64,000 nt of DNA, from the NCBI GenBank assembly GCA_947579665.1, contig OX388349.1, positions 41,239,854-41,303,853 on the forward strand. Direction: 5' to 3'. The notes under the pieces were generated by a model. The model ran no database searches. It saw nothing but the letters and a program-made list of their open reading frames with translations, and was not told the origin of the DNA. A program made the position numbers and the translations under genes. This DNA comes from Sympetrum striolatum (lineage: Eukaryota > Arthropoda > Insecta > Odonata > Libellulidae). Shown one piece after another: positions 13,182 through 25,245 of the stretch (its first letter is position 1; every line of letters begins with the position of its first letter).

Positions 13182-13565
13182 TATCCACAGGGATCCACCC
13201 TGGGTCCACTGCTCTTTTCCCTATACATCAATGACTGTCCTCAAGCTATTAAACAATCTAAGCATCATTTATACGCCGATGACTTGCAGATATATCTCGA
13301 TTCTACAGTTGCTTGCTTCCCAGAATGTATTCAGTACGTGAACCATGACCTTGAACAGATTAATAAATGGGGTAAGGACATAAAAAAAATAAATCTACGA
13401 AAATTGCAAGCTATTGTTATCGGATATTCCACTTTATTAAAACGATTTACTGGAGATATCAATGAAAAGCTCATCTTGGACAGTACTGAGATCCCATTTT
13501 GTAACAGAGTTACAGAATGCCTAGAGATTGCATTGTATGTAGGTATCATGCAGGCATATAGGTAG
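13182..13565 (+). pseudogene. Non-LTR retrotransposon reverse transcriptase fragment (CR1-like)
   Basis: An open frame runs from just after a TAA at 13179 to a stop at 13563. It opens with PQGSTLGPLLFSLYIND, reverse transcriptase motif B, followed by HLYADDLQIYL with the catalytic YADD box, then VNHDLEQINKW and a QAIVIG segment. The order and spacing match the palm domain of CR1-group LINEs (Daphne/Kiri-like elements from memory). Everything upstream of motif B (endonuclease and fingers) and the thumb/C-terminus is missing, so this is a truncated, dead copy. It is not a host gene. A tail repeat at 13661-13770 probably belongs to the same element. Confidence 0.85.
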
Positions 13566-13660
13566 TTATGTTACTTTAATGTGTTACTGTCGCATATCTT
13601 CCAGTTTCCAAAATGAATCTTCGAAGTGGATATTCCCGACAATGATTTCCTTGTACTTTA

Positions 13661-13770
13661 GGATATTATTAAGGTCTTTATTAAAGGCGAGATTGAGACT
13701 GAAAAGTCTCTTCTTCCAAATATCCTTTCGTCAACGATATTATTTACATAAAAACTTATGTGTAGGTGAA
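13661..13770 (+). repeat. Probable LINE 3' tail with conserved hairpin (copy 1)
   Basis: About 95 bases after the reverse transcriptase fragment lies a sequence that recurs at 33.7 kb: CTTTATT, then CGAGATTGAG followed by a small stem-loop and CTTCTT or CTTATT. Here the stem is GAGACT/AGTCTC around a GAAA loop (13695-13710). Its position just after the fragment suggests that it is the 3' untranslated end recognised by the element's reverse transcriptase. That role is inferred from position and recurrence. Confidence 0.55.
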
Positions 13771-16138
13771 TAAAAATAGAGAGGAAAACTTTAGAAAGAG
13801 TGGAAGTAAAGAAAACCCCTAAGTTGATATAATAAGAAAAATATCCACAGCAGGAAAACACCCACATATAAATGTAGATAAATGTGAAATAATTACCAAA
13901 GTGAAGTAAATGCCAGCATGAATAGAACTACGGCATTTGCTGTGGCATCTTCTTTCTTGGTATCATAATTTGTTAAGTTTAAAATTAATGGACTCGATGG
14001 AAACTGCTGATTTCTATTTCAAAGGAAGAACAATGTGAATGCAAAATAATGGCCTTTGATTTCTCTCACTCAGCAGATAACCACAGCGATGTTAAAATTC
14101 GACCACATTCAGCGAATCGCATGATTCTGTTGCCGATTCAACAAAACTCATCGCGATACAAATTTAATTTCGGTTGACGGATAATTTCCTAAAAGCAGGA
14201 AAATGTTTGTATTGGTAACTGATTTTCAGCATTTTGTGACCTTCATTGTATTGAATTGAAAGAGATATCCATTTCAATTACTCTCCTAATAGCAAAACTA
14301 TTTTTATCTGTCATTCAATATCGTGTTCAACTTTTTCGCTGAATGAAACATCCATGAAATTTGACTATTTGTGTTTTATTTATTTCACACGCAGAAAAAT
14401 TGTGTGATTTTAGTGAAAGTACATACTATTAAACTTCTTATTCCAATATTTTTTATAGAATAATGGTCGAAATCATGCCTAAACCCTTTATTCATTCATT
14501 TAAAAACACCTTTAGCAAATGATTACAGAGAATTTTCACACAAATATGAATTTAATGTTAAAGATTTGGTTTTTTTATTACAATAACTTACTCTTTTAAC
14601 TAACAAGAAATAAGTACTTGTGCTTCGATCTACGTTAAAAATAATATTTTAATGTAATTTCTCTCACAATTCATGAGAAAACATATATACCGAATAATGT
14701 GGAATTCAGAACATCTATCGTCTCAGTAAAAATATTGGCAGTTAAATTAGGAAGTTTTATTTTGATTGTACGATGACTCGAAAAAATTTGTTTGATACTG
14801 AACATCTCGCTACGAATTATCAAAATGACTTTTTAAAGGTAGTTTCCAATATATCTTAAGTACTATTATGAAATGAGCCGAGCTGAAATCATCACGACTA
14901 TAATTTTTAAATTTATTCAATAGCCGCAGAGCCTAACTACGTCAGTTACACATAATTAAAATCACATTCAAAACCAAATATTCCATCACACTTACGTTGA
15001 ATTATTTACATATCTGAACTAATACATATATCATATGTATCATAATAACCATATTTTTTTGATGATATAATTACATAATATTTCCGAACGACATTCATCT
15101 TCTGTACAGTAATATGAAGCACAAAGACAATGCCACTTCCATTAGACATAGGACCTCGATTCAGGTACGGATGTTGTTACAATTACGCTTTCCAAAGATT
15201 GTGTTCAATATATGGAAAAATCTTTTTATAATATATATAGAAAACAACGCTCTATATTTGCAATGTTTAAATGTAAATTATCTGTGTAATATACATAGTC
15301 ACTCTCAAAGTTTTTATTCATAAAGTTATCGATGCTTTGATATTCAGTAGATTAAGTTTCAGAAGAAGGATCCTCCCATTTCCCAGCGAAATAAAATTGC
15401 AAAGTGAACTTATAAGGAGATACATAGAAATTGTTAAATTAATACGAAAACGCAAAATTCATACCTAAATGAATCGACGTGATTCTACAACTCACCTCTT
15501 AAATTACATTAACGCTTGACTCGATTCATTCGACTAATGGTAAATCAAGGCCGAAGAAATACCACTCCATTGCGCAAATGATAAACAGTGGCGACGTTCT
15601 AGGATAAGAAAGAATATCCCATCTTTATATTCTATAGCGGAAATAGTTCCCTCATTTTATATCGAAAGCATTCATCTAAATGTAAAATATTAAGGAAGAT
15701 GGATTGATAGAGCAAGGAAGGGAAAGAAACTGAACTCTATGGAGAAAATTATGAATTGAGGTGAGTGAGAGAAAAGGGTCCCGTTGACGTGGCTGGAATG
15801 GAAATTCAAGATCAACCGGGAAGGTCGTCGATTTGGAGAGACGAAAGAAATAAAATTGCGAGAGAGAAAAAGAGGGAGAGATTTAAAACTTTCTCGAAGG
15901 TGAAATGAAACATAGAGGAACATTTCCGCGTACATGTACTCGAAAAGTACGATTAAATATTTTCGCAGCGACACGTTTTTCGGAAATTTGTCATGGCGTT
16001 GACTCCGTTCTAACGCCTCTCGGTGTTCTCTTTTGAGAAAATCTGTGCTCTAAAAAGCATCTCACCTGAGATGTTCAATCTCTGTAAAATTAAAAAGAAT
16101 CCTTCTAGACACAGTTTAAAATAAAAAGGTTCGGAATG
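13771..16138. other. AT-rich DNA, nothing recognised
   Basis: A purine-rich stretch at about 15690-15930 leaves a long open frame on the minus strand (15690-15974) that is rich in F, S and L. I read this as a composition effect, not a gene. No other structure was seen. Confidence 0.5.
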
Positions 16139-16266
16139 TTGAAAATAGATTTTTACTTTTCCACACAACTTGTGTTCACACACAAAGGTGTGCGTGAACC
16201 TGACGATGGTATTGTACCGAAACCGGCAAATAAAAACCTTATGGAAAAGTAAAAATCTATTTTCAA
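16139..16266 (+). mobile_element. Penelope-like element terminal fragment with inverted arms and hammerhead-like core
   Basis: Two perfect 25-bp arms, 16139-16163 and 16242-16266, are inverted relative to each other. Between them, 16199-16227 contains CTGACGATGG, a short GGTA/TACC-capable stem and GAAACCGGC. The same CTGANGATG...GAAACCGG arrangement lies downstream of the GIY-YIG open frame at 24.6 kb, and there, as here, it is followed by A-rich sequence and TGGAAAA(A)GTA. Penelope-like elements are known to carry hammerhead ribozymes in their terminal repeats and often have inverted terminal fragments. The assignment rests on this shared structure and was not searched. Confidence 0.5.
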
Positions 16267-16342
16267 TTATGTCTTTCCACAACATTTCGGCCGAATCGAT
16301 TGATTATAGGTCAGGAATGTGTTGAGAATTTAAATTATCTAA

Positions 16343-16550
16343 AACATCAAATAATTAACAATTAACTTCAAAAATCATCAGGATGTCTAAAAACATACTT
16401 AAAGAAATGTTAAAGAATTGCATTTTTTCTAGATAAAAAATAGAGCACAAGCCGGAGATGTTTTTTAAATTAAAATGGTGTAATAATTTAAGATCAAATA
16501 ATTCACAAATTGCCTCAAAAATTATTAAAATGTTTAAAACCTTGCTCTAA
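16343..16550. repeat. Diverged tandem repeat, two units about 147 bp apart
   Basis: The sequence around ATCAAATAATT followed by TCAAAAAT and ATGT.TAAAAC at 16343-16403 recurs at 16490-16550 with several substitutions and no large gap. It is non-coding. The level of divergence points to an old duplication. Confidence 0.6.
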
Positions 16551-16559
16551 GTAGTACGT

Positions 16560-19500
16560 TTTGTACTCCTAGGCATCATCAAGAGAAAGTGGTTGAAAAT
16601 ATCATTCTTTGTTAATTTCTATCGCATGTTCCTGATAGAGCCTCCGAAGAGGACAACATTTTGACACATTGAGTGAGATTTTAGAGTTTCTGATGGTTTT
16701 AGGAGGGTCTGTGTCCTCAAAGTTATTAGAGGTTTTTTAGTATCTTACAAAAAATAGGTTTGGTTCCTCATCAAGAAAAATTCACTTTCATCATTGATGA
16801 AAGCAAATATAAGATTTGACATGCTTATAAAGAATAGATCGTCTTCTAATGCAAGCAAAATCTGTACTCATTTTTTCTATTCATCTATATTGAAATATCT
16901 GTTCAATAACCTCATGCAATATTTCCCTGTTTCCTGTAATCTCTTTTCACATCAGGTATCATTTCCGTCTCTTATTGTTGCTTTCTTTATTTTTCGCCAA
17001 AACTAATTTACTCTCGTCCGTATACAGTCACCTGCTCTAAGCAAAAGTTTAAATGCAAATGTTTCCTTATTTCATTTCTTAACACTTTCATTGTAACGTA
17101 TGCTATTTTTTACCGACAGAATCCTTCTCCTTTTAACAGCTGATAAATGAATGATCATTTCCGATGTGATTGAATAGATCATAAATTTTTCTCTTCATTA
17201 CCAAAACTGTCTCCACCTCACCCAATCAAAGAATTTTCTTGGAGAACTGAAGGCCTTGCTATCTCTGCAAAATGATATAGTTGTTTATCTAAAGTAACTA
17301 CGTTTATTCTTTCTTTTTTTACTTCTACATGTCCATAGTTATTCTTGTTTACCTTACTATTTTTGTTTATATTCCAATCCTGCAAGCATTTTTAATTAAT
17401 TTTTTTAAATATATTTGTATGCCGAAAAACACTTAAAATTTAAATTAAAGTGATGGCAATACCGATAAAAGATTGATTTATTCTGAGATAACTATTTTAC
17501 ACAAATTATTAGTTAATAGTTCAAAAGAATGAATTTATTCTTCTGTAAGTGAAAATAAAATATATCATTATTATTATAAAATCTTTCCACATTGATGAGT
17601 TTACCTTTGAGTCCTTCATTGAAAAAAATGAACGAGTCAAAAAAGAAAAGAAAAATACATTATATGGTCATTTCTGGTCAAATAATTTCTGAATTTAAAG
17701 TTTTAAAATCTTTAAAAAAGTTTTTCGCACTTGCTACAATGAGAAATTATAAAATAAAGACTCCAAAAACCATCAAAGAAGGTCTTTTATTCTTTGAATA
17801 TTGCAGCCATTAGTGCCCAAATATATATTTAATTTGCTACTATTTGCTACTCTCAGCTGGTAATAAGTAAGATATTATTACTATATCATTCGAGCATTTC
17901 GCTGCAAGATATCTTCTCTGCTTGGAATATTTGTAAGTCTGACTGCTTTTTATCTCAGCAGTATTCTCTACTAAGATTAATGGTATCGATATTTCAAGTT
18001 CTTGATCATTCTCTCTTCCCACGTTTACCTTTCTTTAGAGGTAAAAAGCCTTTAATATTTGAAGGACTGTTCAGAAAGATGGTAGAGTTTTTGAAGATGA
18101 AGTTCACAAACTCAAGGCCAATGTGATAGAGATGGAGTAATGTTATTAATATATAATATGTCAGATAGGGACGTGAGAATTAAAAGTTAGACCTATATTA
18201 GATTCACACAAAAAATATATCACAATGCAAATGTGAGAATTGTTAACATAAAAGAGTGTATCGTACTGCAAATATTTGGTTTTTCTCCTGGATTTTTGAG
18301 ATAGAAAATTAATTCGACTCGAGTAAAGGTCACGCAGTGACGGGCGCTTGCAATTAAGAGTGCATTGGTCGTTGTGTTCACCACGATAAACGATCACACC
18401 GCAACTCGTACGCGAAACTAGAGAGTCTCATTAGTAAATGTATTTGAGTGGATTAAATTTAAGCATTATAAATAGTGCCCCTGCCACTTCTCCTGCTCAA
18501 CTATCCAACGAATCTCCAGTAATCCTTTAATTCACTCTGGGCCGCTACAGTTACATCTTAATATATTGGAGAGAGCTGTTTTCAGTGAAATAAGACACGT
18601 GTGTTAACCTTTGTTAATCAAAGAGTAATTTAGAATTGCGTTTAAGTTAATTTATGTACGCATAGTATAATGGTAAAGTAAAGGCATTCAAGGAGTGGCT
18701 ACTGCGTAGCATCAACAAAGACATTGCTGCCTAAAAAAAATTATTGCTAGACATGCTTTAAAGGTCGGAGGGTTGGGTATTAAACCCGATTCAAACTGTG
18801 CAGGCACTTCAGAATTTTTTTTTAACTAAAGGTAAGATACAACTAATGTGTGAATGGGTATGGATATAAAGTGCAAAAAATAAAATTAACTTAAAAAAGC
18901 TATATTGGTTAGGGCAAAAATATGCCGACTTGTATTTTTGAATCTAGAATAAAAAAGTTTGGTGTAATAAAACTCTTGGCAATATAGAAGTTAAATGTAG
19001 ACCTTAAAGCAGCGATTTTATTCCTTGTCTAACAATCTGGAAAGCCATGGAAATGTATTTGTGATGTTTTTCACTAAAATGAAGGATATATCAGTAGCAT
19101 TACCGTATAAAAAATACAATACCATTTTTCTGCAATTGTTCCTCCTTAATACTTATCAGAACTTGCTATGACTTTCAAGGAAGAGTAATACTCTACAGAG
19201 CAAAGTACAGTGTTAAACTCGAAAGAATAGAGGAATGTTAGAAAGACGTGTCGACAAGAGTGCCGGAGGTTGTAACCACTTCAAAGACATTTCTGGGAAA
19301 ACCAGTGAAATCGTCTCTAGAGGTAGGTTTGCTGAGGAATGAGGTTAGGAATGACTTAAAAGAGCTGCAAAAAAGGATCTAGGAGGAGTAAAAGTCTCAG
19401 AGGCCTTGAACGATAGCAAAGGCATTGGAAGAGATATTTGTTCTCGCGGCGCTTCTCAGAACATTTCGGTGAGCGTTGAGTGAATTGTAAATGCGATCAC

Positions 19501-20449
19501 AAATGCCACGCCATTCCACGAGAATTGTAAGTGACACGCATAACTTTTGAAATATTTTCACCAGTCCTCTTTCTCGTCGAGTTGATAGTAAAATACGGAT
19601 GATAAATTATAAGTAACACCTGTCTCATATTATAATTTACTGCGAAAAGTAATTGGAAATTTCCTTTTTGCTCTTGACTGCTGAAATTCGTTGTACATTA
19701 TTGATCAAATAAGGTATTCTCTTTTGAAAGAAGACATTATTCTTGAAGGAGAAACTGGTCATGAAGAACGATAGGATGAAAGAGTTTTCTAGTTCAACCA
19801 GGTCCCTCGATTGAAATAAATTTAATCGATTACCATTACAGTGGGACCAGCATTTTCTTATTTATTTTCAATGTGTTGCTCTCCTCCAAAAGAAACTGAG
19901 CTTCCTCTTTCCCTGAAAACGTCAGCAATAAACGTACTCTGGTGTTCGTTCTCATTTATTTACTGATATTATGATTTAAGGAATTTTAAGAGTTTAATGT
20001 ATATACTGTGAGTAGTAGATGCACTTTAATATATAAATTATGGATATTTAAATTTTAAACTATTGCAGATTATTGTTATACACTAATATTTTATATTTGT
20101 ATCCGTAATACTTAACGATGTTGTTTATAATAGTTTTAGGCTGTGGCGTAAGTCAAATACGCCACCTGACTCAGCGTCTTGATGTAGTGAAAACGTTCAT
20201 TACACAAATAAATTACTATGATCGGAATAAACCTCCATGTAATAGTTTGGTTCTGCGCTCCTTTTTGGCTTATAAGGAGATGCTACATTTCCCTTGGAAG
20301 ACGAAGCTTCTGCAGTATTTCCCCTAAGTATCGAGTGAGCATATCTAACTATGTGGAACAAAACCGACGTATAGGAAGACTTTTCTTCGGTACGTTAAAA
20401 TATCACCCACAAGCAAAAACTAACTACACGATGAATGTTTCCTCGTAAA
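16560..20449. other. AT-rich DNA, nothing recognised
   Basis: Short open frames only (for example 16794-17006 and 17592-17813), both lysine- or phenylalanine-rich. A slightly GC-richer stretch at 19240-19460 has no open frame of note. No tRNA-like element was accepted here. Confidence 0.5.
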
Positions 20450-20960
20450 AATATGACTCAGAGAAGTCTGCCGTGTCTTATAGCCTGTGATTTGGAGAAA
20501 TTGGCTCCGCACATTGGTCCTCCTCGTCCCTGTTCCTCCTCATTTCTCGGATCACATCCTCAGTAAAAAAATTCGCTCCCGAGTCGTCCATTTTTTACAG
20601 ATGCCTCGCGAAAGACGCACCCCATTCAATCACGGCCAAATCTCTTCCTTTCTCATAGCCTAGACCAAGAAAGCCATTTTTTACGCAATCAATCTTGAAC
20701 TATAATTCGGGGGAAGATTATATTCTCATCCCATCCGCTCCTCCCACCCCCTGCGGCAGCGGCTTAATAAAAGTTTGCGGGTGTAATAGAAGAGGGCCCT
20801 GGCATTTGCGGTCTGATGTCATCCAAATTGCAATTTGTTTGCCTCCTCGTGGCATCAGGTGATTTTTCACGCCCGTGCATCGGGCGCGACGCTAAAAATG
20901 CCGGCTTTTCCTCGGTTGAAATGAGGTGCCGATTTCTCTCGCTGTCCGCGAATCATATTT
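20450..20960. promoter_or_regulatory. GC-rich non-coding island, candidate regulatory element
   Basis: This half-kilobase block is markedly richer in G+C than its flanks, has no sizeable open frame on either strand, and contains sites of the kind bound by common factors. These include TGATGTCAT (CRE/bZIP-like), AATTGCAATTTG (homeodomain-like palindrome) and several CpG clusters. Such islands in AT-rich insect DNA are often enhancers, promoters or conserved non-coding elements. Without comparison this stays a guess. No TATA box or start site is convincing. Confidence 0.35.
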
Positions 20961-22871
20961 TTTAATTAATATGATCGAATCCCTATCATATTTGTATCTC
21001 TTCGTTCTGCGATTGATAGTTTGTGTGGATTGTGATGAGTATCTCCTTGTGCCTGTGTTGCGTTAAAGATGAACGTTGCCTGTTTCAAATCAGATTATAT
21101 TCTTCTTATAAATAACTGATCTAATATTTTACTCGTTTAATTGATAATTTGTATAATATTTTAGTTAATATTATGGATTCTATGTTAATGTGTATGTATG
21201 AGCTATGGGTCCTTTAGATAATTGTATACTGACAAGATAGTGGAATGAATGAACGAGAAAGCGTACAACATGAACCCAAGGTCAAACGAGAAGAGAAAAT
21301 AGTGAATTTACTCGAAATTGAACTCATATCTCCCTTTTGTCGAAGGTAACAGAAAGTAGAAGGCCCAGGGTCGAGTCTTGGTCATATTTTTTACTTCTTG
21401 TTTGATGCTACATGGATTTTGTTCATTTTCGTCAGAAATAAAATAGGATCATCAACAATATGAATTGAACAGCGGAAAATTTCTTTTAATTAATTGGTAC
21501 GAGTTAATACATCTTCATATTCGAATCTGCTATTTTTCCAAAAAAGGGTTTATCAATTGTATTTATTACCTAAGATTTGGTCCGGCTGCTAGGTAGGTGG
21601 ATATGCATGTGTTTGCTAAGGTATCAAATAAGTCCTGTTTCTTTATGACGATGATGATTTTGGAGTTATTGCAAGAATGGTATTGTTTTTATTAAAATAC
21701 ACCCGACAATAAATCCAAAATTGTTAGCATAATGAGAGGTTTTCACGACTGCCCAGAGGGTCCTAGAGAAATTTCCCTTCTCCTTAAACATTTCCTTACT
21801 TTTACTATAATCGTTATCAATGTAGCATTACATGGACGATGTTTATCTCGATTCTATTCAAGGACAATATGAAATTTTCTCTTTAATGATTTAGAGAAAA
21901 TCGATAAAAAATCTACAAAATACATTCCATTCCATGCATTCCAAAATACTTACCTCTATGAAAAACTTAAAATATCTCCATCGATGCTTTACCTCCAAGT
22001 TTATATTTTGCGGCTATGACTACCTTTCCAAAAAAATTCCTAGTTTCCGTCGAACTTTCTAAAACTTCCGCCTCTCACCAACTGCATTGTTTACATACAA
22101 TGCTATCTTTGTATTTTTCTTCCCTTTTTCAGAGTTTCCTACTCAAAGGTCTTTAACATTTCCGTAACATTACCCTTTCGTTCTGAATGAAGCACTGCTT
22201 TTCTTTGAACTTTCGTTAGTTTTTTGTCTCTGCAGTCTTCATAAGGATAGACGCGGTCTTATCATTCTCTAAACTCAGCCTAAGGAGTAATATGTTACCT
22301 TTAAATTTTGCCCTCCCGCTATAACCCTTTAGAACTCTCATCAAGTTATGTAAAATTGTTTTTCCTTCGCAATCATAGCATTTATGTATCTAAAAGCATT
22401 TTGTGAAACCTTTAAATATTTTTAGCTATTGGATATTTTATTAATACAGCATTCACAATCAGTTCACCAATAGCTGAGGGGAATTACTTAAAAGTCAGGT
22501 ACCGTCACTGGCTTACTCTTTTTCTTTCCTTGGAGATTTGCATACAAACGATTCAGCAAACTTCATAAATGTAATCATTTACTTGAGTGACATAAGAAAA
22601 TCACTTTAGCAAAATAAAATTTTATGGTATTAATTACCATATAAAGTGAAACTCTTCATGCTAGGGGTTAGATCGCGATAAAATAACTTTACTGAAAGAT
22701 TCAGAATCGATATCTCTGATATTTTTTGGTAAAATGTATAGATCAAAAATTATTTTATTTAAAATTTATTACTATTAATTATATGATGGTAATAGATTCC
22801 CTCAGTAATATCCGTTTTAATATATATTACAAACACACCACATCAATAGACGAACACATACGACTATTGCC
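20961..22871. other. AT-rich DNA, nothing recognised
   Basis: A T-arm-like GGGTCGAGTC followed by GTCATATTTTTT near 21369-21395 hints at a badly degraded SINE head, but no A box is visible. The rest has no support for any feature. Confidence 0.5.
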
Positions 22872-22962
22872 TATTCGGAAAAATCCGGTCAACCGGGATT
22901 TGAAACCAGGACATTGGTGTTGGTTTCATGCAAGCATGATCACTCTACCATAGCGGCCGGTA
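22872..22962 (-). mobile_element. tRNA-derived SINE head
   Basis: Read on the minus strand from 22962: ACCGGCCGCTATGGTAGAG (A-box region), then about 40 bases later a T-arm CCTGGTTTCAAATCCCGG (plus 22893-22910), then GACCGGATTTTT. The same order and ending occur at 27.4 and 58.1 kb. The acceptor-like ends CCGG/CCGG pair, but the anticodon arm is not convincing, so this is a SINE head and not a tRNA gene. Confidence 0.75.
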
Positions 22963-24589
22963 AAAATAATTCCTTTGTTAAGAATTTTTATTTTGTATTT
23001 TACCAATATCTTCAGCTTGACTGTTAACAATTTACAATTCTATCACTTGAGATTCCACTGTAATTTCTCTCCAACATATTATTTTCTAGTGAAACTGCAA
23101 CTATCTATGCTTTTTCTTACATTTCTTGAGCAATTATGTACTTCTCGGTAATGATAATTTCAGAATATTATTGATTGTCAAACAACCAAGCCCAAGATTA
23201 TGGTTATGTCCTCGAAAGTCTTTTGAAGATGAAGTACTCGGGAGATAAAATGTTTTGGAATACCGCATGCTTTTCCTAGCGTGGGTAGTGGTAAATTACG
23301 ATCGAAGATTCATGTTATTGAGGTCAAGTTGATGGCAATATTTCGACGTTTTTCTTTGGCATGCTGCTGGGTCATTCTCATGCATGAGCGTAGGAGAAAG
23401 CAATTCACCTATTTTTTGAGAATTATGTCGAAACTTTTCCAATCCCAAATGATAGGAAAGTATTTTAGAGGAACTGAGATCCTTTGTATATCTCCAAAGT
23501 GTTTGCAGACCTTTCTGTAAAAGTAAGCATTAAATTCCTCAAAGGAATTATATGTCTACCTATTTAAGGGGAAGAGGAACCACTGAGGCGATTCAAAAGA
23601 AAATTCACGTTGATATTTGAAAAAATATAGTTTAAGGAAATCCCTTAACCTTTTAGGAAATTTTATCAAACGATTCAACAGAGGTATCCAGATGGTGTAC
23701 TTGGAAGCAAGAAAACGTAACTCCTTAAATTTGTCATATTTTTTTTCTCCCTCATCCTCTTTGCGGGAAGTAAGGATTTATATTTTAGTTGATGATGAAA
23801 TTACACGTTATACATAACGATTTTACGATATGTTGACTTGGAATTGATGTCACCGATTTTCATAAAATTTCTCAAAATCAAATGATACTTAATCTTTACA
23901 TATCTCCAATGGTAGAATCACATTCATTCAGAAAATATTTCTTTTCGATTTTTCTAAATAATTGCAGTCTCAAAGTAATCTCAGTCTTTACTCTTTGGTC
24001 TGTTGGTTTATCATCAATTCTTTGCTTAGTATCTTCCGCTCACTTGTAATAACAGTTGAATCATACGTTCAGTTCTTTATGGCAAAATAACGAACTACAT
24101 CCTTCCTCCATACACCTGTAAACTCCGGCAATTGTTATATAATCTATAGACCTTCTAAACTTTGATCATCAATTCATTCTTTAGTCATTGCCATTATTTC
24201 TCAAACTTCTTCCAACTACTGATCCAAATAATGGATAAGTCACCTTGAAAACTGCTCTTTACGTGAAAAATGGAGATCGTGTAGCTGTGTTACCTTGGTC
24301 TTCTACTATTTATTACCATGGGGTGTTTTCATTGATTCCGGTTATCTTTCACATATATTTTAAATTCCTTAGAATGAATGTTTCTTGTTCTTGTGTAATG
24401 TTCATTTTTTCATAAATCAATGAGACCAATCTGTGGAATACTCTTTCGAGAGAGTTTAACAATATTTTTTCATATTCATCGCTTAAGTAAGAAGTGATGA
24501 GTATTCATTCATCAGTAAAATCTATCAGAGTACTAATTATTTCTTTAATAGAATGACCGACCGATTTACGAAATATTATGGAATTATGC
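22963..24589. other. AT-rich DNA, nothing recognised
   Basis: Two short open frames (23281-23520, 79 codons; 23617-23817, 66 codons) lack recognisable domains or flanking splice signals that I trust. Confidence 0.5.
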
Positions 24590-24721
24590 GAAATGAAGGA
24601 GATAAATTGGTACTTTTTCCACAATTTTTTTTTAAATCGTACTGCCGGTTTCAACGGAGGACAGTCATCTTCAGGTACAAGTTATAAAAATCAAACAAAT
24701 ATATATACCAACAAGGAAGAA

Positions 24722-24755
24722 GGGGGTAGAGGGGGAGAGGGGAGTGGAGGAGAGG
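24722..24755 (+). other. G-rich run with G-quadruplex potential
   Basis: Several runs of three to five guanines separated by short loops (GGGGGTAGAGGGGGAGAGGG at its start, then GGAGG and GGG) fit a quadruplex pattern on the plus strand. The run lies in the 3' untranslated part of the Penelope-like remnant, where the element's transcript would be pyrimidine-rich. Confidence 0.5.
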
Positions 24756-24819
24756 GTGAAGTAAGTGCGTGTGGGGAAGATCAGGAAGGAGCGCGCGGGA
24801 GAAGGGTAAAGGGACGTTA

Positions 24820-25218
24820 TCAGTGGGGGAAAAGGAAAGGACGGACCAGGGGTGAATGAAAAGGGTAAAGGAACTCTTTAAGCACGGAAAAAACAGGGGA
24901 ATTTGTATGGGAACGGATTTCTAATTGTTCCAAGAAGTTCATGCGATGGCCTTTATTACAAATGTGCAGGATATCGGGAGTGAAATCGGCAGCATGGTTG
25001 GATTCTAGGAGATGTTTTGCGAAATGGAACTTCTTTGAATTATTTGCAAAGAATCTTTCATGCTCTTTTGTTCTGATGAAGAAAGAGCGGGAGGTCTGCC
25101 CGATGTGTATACCGTCGCACCCCTGGCACTTAAGTCTGTAGACCCTTGCTTTTGAATGACGGTTGTGCATGTCTTTCCCATTGCGCATGATGGATTCCAC
25201 CATACCACCATCCTTCAT
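24820..25218 (-). pseudogene. GIY-YIG endonuclease domain of a Penelope-like element (132 codons)
   Basis: Residues 25-100 match the GIY-YIG domain that ends Penelope-like polyproteins. VYRLKCQGC is followed by GIHIGQTSRSF at 36-46, R49 and an EH pair at 52-53, then KHLLESNH (68-75) and NFLEQLEI near 94-101 with the glutamate usually needed for metal binding. The first GIY reads RVY and YIG reads HIG, so a key tyrosine is lost and the copy is probably inactive. The domain makes the nick that primes reverse transcription in these elements. The last 30 residues run into a low-complexity tail. It is a fragment of a mobile element, not a host gene. Confidence 0.75.
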
Positions 25219-25245
25219 TTCGCATGATGGATTTCCACCATATCT

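Larger units (their letters stand above)
24590..25245 (-). mobile_element. Penelope-like retroelement remnant, 3' part
   Basis: On the minus strand the order is: end of an open frame with a GIY-YIG endonuclease domain (25218-24820), a polypyrimidine-rich stretch (the plus-strand purine run at 24712-24850), then a terminal motif at 24675-24643 reading CTGAAGATGAC...GAAACCGGC, then an A-run. This is the expected order for the 3' half of an endonuclease-bearing Penelope-like element: GIY-YIG C-terminus, 3' UTR, terminal repeat with ribozyme. The reverse transcriptase part was not seen upstream. A short direct repeat (CGCATGATGGATT and CACCATA at 25185-25206 and 25222-25244) disturbs the start of the frame. 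Confidence 0.7.

Noticed and set aside
15690..15974. Minus-strand open frame of 94 codons
   Set aside because: It reads through a purine-rich plus-strand stretch, giving an F/S/L-rich peptide without domain or conserved motif.
21340..21395. Possible fifth SINE head
   Set aside because: Only a T-arm-like GGGTCGAGTC and a GTC...TTTTTT end are visible; no A box at the expected distance.
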